Below are positions 41,177 to 46,036 of a stretch of 46,036 nt of DNA, piece by piece. Numbering within the stretch: position 1 is the first letter of the stretch; the number at the start of each line of letters is the position of its first letter. The stretch spans positions 1-46,036 of the forward strand of contig CAZSMH010000004.1 of NCBI GenBank assembly GCA_964607965.1, written 5' to 3'. Source of the stretch: SZUA-584 sp964607965. Its GTDB lineage: Bacteria; Bacillota; Clostridia; Christensenellales; SZUA-584. The notes beneath the pieces were generated by a model. That model was not told the origin of the DNA, made no database searches, and worked only from the letters and a program-made list of their open reading frames with translations. The position numbers were made by a program, and so were the translations under genes.

Positions 41177-42154
41177 GTGGAATACAAAGATTATTATAAG
41201 ACGCTGGGCGTTGAAAAAACGGCGCCGCAGGAAGAGATAAAAAAAGCATACAGGAAGCTTGCCAAAAAGTATCATCCGGACGCAAACAAGGGAGACAGCG
41301 CCTCGGAGGCTAAGTTTAAAGAAATAAGCGAAGCTTATGAGGTGCTCGGAGACGAAAAGAAACGCAAGAAGTACGATGCTTTCGGCAATCAGACACAGTT
41401 TGCCGGCGGGCATGACTTTGACCCGTCGCAATACGGTTTCGGCGGCGGCAATGTCAGGTATGAATACGCGGGCTCGGGAGACCGCAGTGACTTTTTTAAC
41501 ATGTTCTTTTCGGGTGCGTTTGACGATTTGTTTTCGGCGGCGCGAGGCAACGGCAGCAATACATACTATTATCAGGACGGCGGCGATATGTCTGATTTGT
41601 TCATGGGCGCACGTCAGCAAAAGAAAAGAGCATATGACGGGGAAAACATAGAGGCGCAGATAAGCTTAACGCCGCAGGAAGGCGCAGCCGGTGTATCAAG
41701 GCAGATTGCCGTAAAAACAGGAGCAGGAACACGAACAATAAACTTCAAAGTGCCTGCCGGCGTTCGTGACGGCGAAACCATACGATTGAAAGGACAGGGA
41801 CAGCAGGGCGCAGGCGGAGGCAAAGACGGAGATATATTGCTTACGGTGCGCATGGAGAAGAGTGATAAATACTCGTTTGACGGCGATAGGCTTGTTATGC
41901 GTGAGGATATAAGCCCGTGGGATGCGGCGCTCGGAGCTAAGCTGCCGGTAAATACTTTGGACGGGCGCATAATGGTGAAAGTGCCTGCTGGAGTTCAGAC
42001 GGGGAGCAAAATACGGGTTGCAGGCAAGGGATACCCTTTCCGGGGCAGGGAACGCGGCGACCTTTTTATAGAATTTAGTATAAAAAACCCTGCCAATCTG
42101 ACCGGCGCACAAAGAAAGCTTTATGAGCAGCTGCGCGAGAAGTCAAAGAACTAG
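41177..42154 (+). CDS. DnaJ-type co-chaperone without zinc finger (CbpA-like)
   Basis: This 325-residue protein has a J-domain (DYYKTLGVEKTAPQEEIKKAYRKLAKKYHPD, HPD at 33-35; EISEAYEVLGDEKKRKKYDAFG). A Gly/Phe/Asp-rich linker (about 75-150) follows, then two C-terminal beta domains (INFKVPAGVRDGETIRLKGQGQQG; LDGRIMVKVPAGVQTGSKIRVAGKGYP). The four CxxCxGxG zinc repeats of DnaJ are absent, placing it in the CbpA/type-II class. It stimulates DnaK; dnaK and grpE are not nearby. The GTG start follows AAAGGAGAG. clpB starts 59 bases later with no terminator between, so both respond to CtsR. Confidence 0.9.
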   Translation: MEYKDYYKTLGVEKTAPQEEIKKAYRKLAKKYHPDANKGDSASEAKFKEISEAYEVLGDEKKRKKYDAFGNQTQFAGGHDFDPSQYGFGGGNVRYEYAGSGDRSDFFNMFFSGAFDDLFSAARGNGSNTYYYQDGGDMSDLFMGARQQKKRAYDGENIEAQISLTPQEGAAGVSRQIAVKTGAGTRTINFKVPAGVRDGETIRLKGQGQQGAGGGKDGDILLTVRMEKSDKYSFDGDRLVMREDISPWDAALGAKLPVNTLDGRIMVKVPAGVQTGSKIRVAGKGYPFRGRERGDLFIEFSIKNPANLTGAQRKLYEQLREKSKN

Positions 42155-42213
42155 AGATATAAGCTGTCAGCGGCACAGCATAATGATTTTTTAAGTAAGG
42201 AGAATGAGCATAT

Positions 42214-44843
42214 ATGGAACTTGACAGATTAACTGAAAAAGCGGCTGCGGCGGTAAGCGCCGCACAGCAGATAGGTATAAGGAGCGGGCATCAGCAGATA
42301 GACGGCGAGCATCTGCATTTGGCGCTTGTATCGCAGCATGACGGGCTTATCCCTAAGCTGCTGCATTATATGGGAATTGATACAACGCAGTATGTTTCCG
42401 CGCTTGAAAGCGAGATTGGCAAGCTGCCTAAAGTTTCGGGCGCTTCGGCCTCTGTTTACGCTTCGCGGCGTTTTGGCGAGGTTGTTGTGCGCGCGCAGGA
42501 TGAGGCGAAGCATTTTAAAGATGAATACACGGGTGTTGAGCATTTATATATAGCGCTTATAAAGGAACGCGGAACGCCGTCAGCGGCGCTGTTTGCGAAG
42601 TTCGGGGTGACGCTGGATAAGTTTATGGCGGCGCTCTCGAAGGTGCGCGGTAACCAGCGCGTTACGTCGCAGAACCCTGAAGAGACTTACGATTCTCTAA
42701 CGCGGTTTGGGCGGGACCTTGTGGAACTTGCGCGGCAGGGAAAGATAGACCCGGTAATAGGGCGGGACGGCGAGATACGCCGCGCAATAAGGATTCTTTC
42801 GCGCCGCACAAAGAACAACCCGGTGCTTATAGGTGAGCCGGGCGTCGGAAAAACGGCGGTTGTGGAAGGGCTGGCGCAGCGTATACTTGCGGGAGACGTG
42901 CCCGAGGGGCTTAAGGAAAAGACAATATTCGCGCTGGATTTGGGCGCGCTTATAGCAGGCGCAAAATACCGCGGGGAGTTTGAGGAGCGGCTAAAAGCGG
43001 TGCTTTCGGACGTCAACAAATCCGAAGGGCGCATAATACTTTTTATTGACGAGCTGCACAACATTGTGGGTGCGGGCAAGGCAGAGGGCGCTATGGACGC
43101 CGGCAACATACTAAAGCCTATGCTGGCAAGAGGAGAGCTACATTGTATCGGCGCGACTACGCTGGATGAGTACCGAAAGTACATAGAAAAAGACGCGGCG
43201 CTGGAAAGACGGTTTCAGCCTATTATAGTCGAGCCGCCGTCAGTGGAGGATACAATATCAATACTGCGCGGATTAAAGGAGCGATTCGAGATTCACCACG
43301 GTGTTAAGATTACCGACAGTGCGCTCATATCGTGCGCGGTTTTATCCGACCGTTATATATCCGACCGATTTTTGCCCGACAAGGCAATAGATTTGATGGA
43401 CGAGGCGGCCGCGATGATACGCACGGAGATAGACAGCATGCCGACAGAGCTTGACGAGATTTCCCGGCGTGTTATGCAACTGGAGGTGGAGCGGCAGGCG
43501 CTGAAAAAAGAGCGGGATTCGGCAAGCAAGGCGCGTTTGTCCGCTCTGGAAAAGGAGCTTGCGGGGCAGAAGGAGCAGGCGGATAAGTTAAAGGCACAGT
43601 GGGAGCTTGAAAAGGTGGCGCTGTTGCGCGAAAAGGAGTTAAAGCAGCAGATTGAGGAGGTAAGGCGGAAAGTTGAAGATGCAAAGAGGCAGTATGATTT
43701 TGAGCAGGCGGCCAAGCTGGAGTATGGCGAACTCCCCGGGCTTATAAAGCAGCTGGATGAGGAGCGCGCCAGAAACCAAAAGGCTGAGAATGTGCTGCTC
43801 AAAGAAGAGGTTACCGAAGAAGAGATAGCGCAGATAGTTTCGCGCTGGACGGGTATACCCGTTGCAAAGCTGGTCGAGCAGGAGCGCGATAAGCTGCTTA
43901 ATCTTGAAAGTATACTGCACAAGCGCGTTGTGGGGCAGGACGAGGCGGTTTCCGCCGTAAGCGAGGCTGTAAAGGATGAAAGCTCCACAGGCAGGGTGGA
44001 AANNNNNNNNNNCTGCGCGCGCGAAGCGGTCTTAAAGATCCAAAGCGTCCTATAGGTTCGTTTATATTTTTAGGACCGACGGGTGTGGGCAAGACGGAGC
44101 TTGCGCGCGCTGTTTCCGAGGCGTTGTTTGACAGCGAAGAGAATATGGTGCGCATAGATATGTCCGAGTATATGGAAAAGCACGCTGTAGCGCGGCTTAT
44201 AGGTGCGCCTCCGGGATACATAGGGTACGATGAGGGCGGGCAGCTTACCGAGGCTGTGCGCAGGAAACCGTATTGCGTTATACTGTTTGACGAAATTGAA
44301 AAGGCGCATCACGATGTGTTCAATGTGCTTTTGCAGCTTTTAGACGACGGGCGTTTAACAGACAGCCAGGGACGCACGGTGGATTTTAAGAATACCGTTG
44401 TTATAATGACCAGCAACATAGGCAGCGAGTATTTGCTGACCGGAATAGATGAGGCGGGCGAGCTTAAACAAGATGTGCGGAAAAAAGTGGTGTCCGAGCT
44501 TTCTCGTCATTTTAGGCCTGAGTTTTTAAACCGTGTGGACGATATTGTGGTGTTTAGGCCTTTAAAGATGGAGGATATTATCAGCATAATTGATTTGTCG
44601 GCGGCTGCTTTGCAGCAAAGGCTTACCGAGAGAAACATAACTTTGAAGCTAACGGATGCGGCTAAACGGTTTGTTGCCGAAAGCTCGTACGCTCCCATAT
44701 ACGGGGCGCGGCCTGTAAAACGGTATCTGCAAAAGGCTATTGAGACGCGGCTTTCGCGTATGCTGGTTTCCGGCGAGGTTGCCGACGGCGCCTCCGTTTT
44801 GGTGGACGCGCAGGGCGGCGAGCTGGTGTTCAAGGCTGAGTAG
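42214..44843 (+). CDS. clpB: ATP-dependent disaggregase ClpB (interrupted by assembly gap)
   Basis: A Hsp104-type disaggregase working with DnaK. It has an N-domain (HQQIDGEHLHLALV), AAA-1 with Walker A GEPGVGKT (207-214) and Walker B ILFIDELHNIVGAGKAEGA, and a coiled-coil middle domain of about 120 residues (from ISRRVMQLEVERQALKKE). AAA-2 has GPTGVGKTELARA, LFDEIEKAHHDVFNVLLQLLDDGR and VIMTSNIGS. Ten Ns (44003-44012) split the frame. If bases 43972-44012 are removed, codons rejoin as AV-LRARSGLKDPKRPIGSF, the exact ClpB consensus, in frame, giving about 862 residues, a normal length. The gene is therefore most likely intact. Its last stop is followed by a repeat and terminator. AAGGAG precedes the ATG. 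Confidence 0.93.
44003..44012. other. Scaffold gap (ten Ns) inside clpB
   Basis: Ten Ns with unrelated-looking flank on the left (43972-44002 codes KDESSTGRVE, not ClpB) and perfect ClpB sequence on the right from 44013. The true gap length is probably zero and the left flank a contig-end error. Confidence 0.9.
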
Positions 44844-44868
44844 ATGGGGACGGTGCGGGATTAAGACC

Positions 44869-44915
44869 GTGGGGGCGCTACCCCCACACCCCCGCCAAAG
44901 GGTTTAACCCTTTGG
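44869..44915. repeat. Intergenic repeat-like element with two hairpins
   Basis: Hairpin 1: GTGGGGG (44869-44875) / CCCCCAC (44881-44887) with loop CGCTA. Hairpin 2: CCAAAGGGTT (44895-44904) / AACCCTTTGG (44906-44915) around one T. This C-rich then AAAGGG arrangement resembles small dispersed repeats I associate with Clostridia genomes. Only one copy is in this window. Confidence 0.6.
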
Positions 44916-44925
44916 AAACCTATAT

Positions 44926-44950
44926 AAAATGCCGCTGGACGCGGCATTTT
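44926..44950. terminator. Bidirectional intrinsic terminator after clpB
   Basis: The perfect 10-bp stem AAAATGCCGC (44926-44935) / GCGGCATTTT (44941-44950) has a 5-nt loop and serves clpB and the convergent small gene at 44992. Confidence 0.85.
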
Positions 44951-44991
44951 ACGTTGTAATAGCTTTTGCATGTTATGCTAAGGGTAAGGGT

Positions 44992-45228
44992 TTATAAATA
45001 ACTGTTCCTCCGCGCAATCAGCTCCTCAACCTTCCGGCATTGTTCTCGTACTGCCTCATCACGCAAAACGGCACTGGCAGTTTTTATTGACGGCAGCCGA
45101 ATTTTCCCGCAATGCTCAATAGTATCGTGTGTCTGATCAATTGGCATGTTTCTTGTCAAAGCCGCATCAATAAGACTGTCTAACTTTTGGCGCTCTGTTT
45201 GGAGCCGTTTGATGTAATCTGTTTTCAT
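44992..45228 (-). CDS. Small Spo0E-like protein, 78 aa
   Basis: This 78-residue soluble helical protein has no strong family call on its own. Its C-terminus (VLRDEAVREQCRKVEELIARR) is clearly related to that of the 56-aa Spo0E-like protein at 45731-45901 (ALRDKAVLKQSRKIDRLIMRR), and the N-terminal ERQKLDSLID resembles CKRLNSLID. Relative to it, about 25 residues (from MPIDQTHDTIEHCGKI) are inserted. The Spo0E-family S-Q-E-L-D signature is degenerate here (C-R-K-V-E), so phosphatase activity is doubtful. GGGAGG lies five bases before the ATG, and an operator-like site (45241-45254) sits just upstream. It is divergent from the XRE regulator. Confidence 0.65.
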   Translation of the reverse strand: MKTDYIKRLQTERQKLDSLIDAALTRNMPIDQTHDTIEHCGKIRLPSIKTASAVLRDEAVREQCRKVEELIARRNSYL

Positions 45229-45240
45229 AAGGCCTCCCGG

Positions 45241-45336
45241 TTAGTGACGTATCAATGAAGTATAACACAAAAACATTAAATAGTGATATATCACTAACGA
45301 TTATTCGGGTAAAATATTATTCTAAGTGATATAACG
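45241..45336. promoter_or_regulatory. Operator region with three related sites between divergent genes
   Basis: The central site TAGTGATATATCACTA (45281-45296) is a perfect 16-bp palindrome. The left site, TAGTGACGTATCAATG (45242-45257), agrees at 12 of 16 positions, and the right site, AAGTGATATAACG (45324-45336), keeps the left half. They flank the start regions of the small minus-strand gene and the XRE gene. Binding by the XRE protein itself is the natural inference. Confidence 0.65.
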
Positions 45337-45352
45337 TCTGTGAGAGCATCTT

Positions 45353-45595
45353 ATGAACACTAGTAAAACTGTAGCAAAAAGAATCCTGCAGCTATGCAAG
45401 GAGCGCGGAATCACCCCAAATGCGCTCAGTTATCTTGCCGCAGTTCCCCAATCCACTATAAAAAGCATATTAAACGGTGAAAGCAAAAACCCTGGAATTG
45501 TCACCATCAAAAAGCTCTGTGACGGGCTTGATATAAGTGTACGCGAGTTCTTCAATTCTGAAATGTTTGAAAACCTGGAACAGGAGATAAAATAA
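45353..45595 (+). CDS. XRE-family helix-turn-helix regulator
   Basis: This 80-residue protein is essentially one Cro/C1-type HTH domain: VAKRILQLCKERGITPNALSYLAAVPQSTIKSILNGESKNPGIVTIKKLCDGLDISVREFF. Such single-domain regulators usually repress their own promoter and a divergent neighbour, and the palindromic sites upstream fit this. GAGAG precedes the ATG. Nothing else suggests a phage: no integrase or structural gene is visible. About 135 bases without features follow before the next, convergent, small gene. Confidence 0.88.
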   Translation: MNTSKTVAKRILQLCKERGITPNALSYLAAVPQSTIKSILNGESKNPGIVTIKKLCDGLDISVREFFNSEMFENLEQEIK

Positions 45596-45730
45596 TAACA
45601 TTCGGCTGGGAGTAATTCTGTAACCTGCAGCTTATTGGCATTATAAAGGCAATACAAAAAAATGCACAGCTTTGGCGCGTGATAGAGTGGATTCAAAGAC
45701 TAAATTTTTGATTTGCAAAATAGCGGCGGA

Positions 45731-45901
45731 TTATTTCCCGTCGTTTTTAAGCATTTCTCTGCGCATAATAAGCCTGTCAATCTTGCGGCTCTGCTTTAAA
45801 ACGGCTTTATCGCGCAGTGCTGAGCGTCCTCCGTTTGTGTCTATAAGAGAGTTTAGGCGCTTGCATGCTTCTTTTAGCTGTTGTTGGTTCGATTTTTCCA
45901 T
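45731..45901 (-). CDS. Spo0E-like aspartyl-phosphate phosphatase, 56 aa
   Basis: A short frame of 56 residues, easily missed. It reads as two helices: LKEACKRLNSLIDTNGG, then LRDKAVLKQSRKIDRLIMRREML. The SRKIDRLI motif fits the Spo0E-family signature S-Q-E-L-D-x-L-I, and the length is typical of this family, which removes phosphate from Spo0A-P and so delays sporulation. The Q-E of the motif is R-K here, so activity is uncertain. GGGAG lies four bases before the ATG. It converges on the XRE gene and is related to the 78-aa protein on the other side of it. The 135 bases beyond its start to the window end hold no gene I can define. Confidence 0.65.
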   Translation of the reverse strand: MEKSNQQQLKEACKRLNSLIDTNGGRSALRDKAVLKQSRKIDRLIMRREMLKNDGK

Positions 45902-46036
45902 ACGACTCCCAAGACATAAAAGATATAACAGAACGGCATAAGGGAACGTGCCGCCATAATAAACAATTATAACTATTCGTCTACCAACGGAAACAAAAGC
46001 AAAAGAGGCCGGACAAAAGTTGGGTTTACGAATTGA

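Noticed and set aside
43353..43988. Antisense frame of 211 codons opposite clpB
   Set aside because: Ser/Phe-rich shadow of the charged coiled-coil region of ClpB on the other strand.
44085..44843. Separate short ClpB-like gene downstream of the Ns
   Set aside because: The split is explained by the gap; sequence from 44013 continues the same protein in the restored frame.
45353..45595. XRE gene taken as sign of a prophage
   Set aside because: No integrase, recombinase, attachment repeat or structural gene is visible nearby; the neighbours are small host-like proteins.
1..46036. CRISPR arrays and tRNA or rRNA genes
   Set aside because: I looked for regularly spaced direct repeats, tRNA-like cloverleaf ends and rRNA conserved blocks in the intergenic stretches and found none.

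Overview
The window looks like a 46 kb scaffold from a spore-forming member of the Clostridia, probably an uncultured or little-studied lineage. The evidence is the cotJABC spore-coat operon, Spo0E-like small proteins, RNase J, TrmFO, YlbF, a CtsR-type operator and a low-GC-Gram-positive gene order (rplS-rbgA-rnhB-yraN-comM-dprA-topA-trmFO-hslV-hslU). Ribosome binding sites are strong AGGAGG types, and GTG and TTG starts are common. A run of ten Ns inside clpB shows that this is a draft assembly. I saw no rRNA, tRNA, CRISPR array, transposase or phage structural gene.

Region by region. 1-1702: AT-rich sequence that switches abruptly to the C-terminal stub of a sodium:solute symporter, a two-way terminator, and a CapA-type lipoprotein on the minus strand. 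1868-4231: rplS, rbgA, rnhB and yraN, the ribosome/RNA maintenance cluster. 4308-8189: a three-gene membrane glycosylation cassette (Gpi18-like glycosyltransferase, PMT-family glycosyltransferase, GtrA flippase-like protein) between yraN and comM. 8210-16334: comM, dprA, topA, trmFO, hslV, hslU, tightly packed or overlapping. 16391-18754: a nucleotidyltransferase fused to a phosphomannomutase-like domain that lacks the usual catalytic motifs. 18866-24029: rnjA, ylbF, mltG, a U32-family protein and an HD phosphohydrolase. 24045-25453 (minus): a lipoprotein of unknown function, and a flavodoxin translationally coupled to a TfoX C-terminal-domain-like protein.

25665-26739: cotJA-cotJB-cotJC. 26842-32512: a metal homeostasis block with a CopA copper ATPase on the minus strand, divergent from a Fur-family regulator (probably Zur), then znuA-znuC-znuB behind a clear promoter and a perfect dyad operator. 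32641-35631: a large PAS/GAF/GGDEF/HD-GYP cyclic-di-GMP enzyme. 35696-40497: an orphan mtnA, a PutP-type symporter and an old-yellow-enzyme-type iron-sulfur flavoprotein. 40560-40952 (minus): a small membrane protein made of two copies of one unit. 41076-44843: a CtsR-controlled chaperone unit, cbpA/dnaJ-like plus clpB, with clpB broken only by the assembly gap. 44869-46036: a structured intergenic repeat, then an XRE regulator between two small Spo0E-like genes (one only 56 aa), with a palindromic operator and two variant copies between the divergent genes.

The least explained parts are the glycosylation cassette, the XRE/Spo0E-like locus, the znu operator and the duplicated membrane protein. 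Protein families were recognised by reading motifs. No database search was run.
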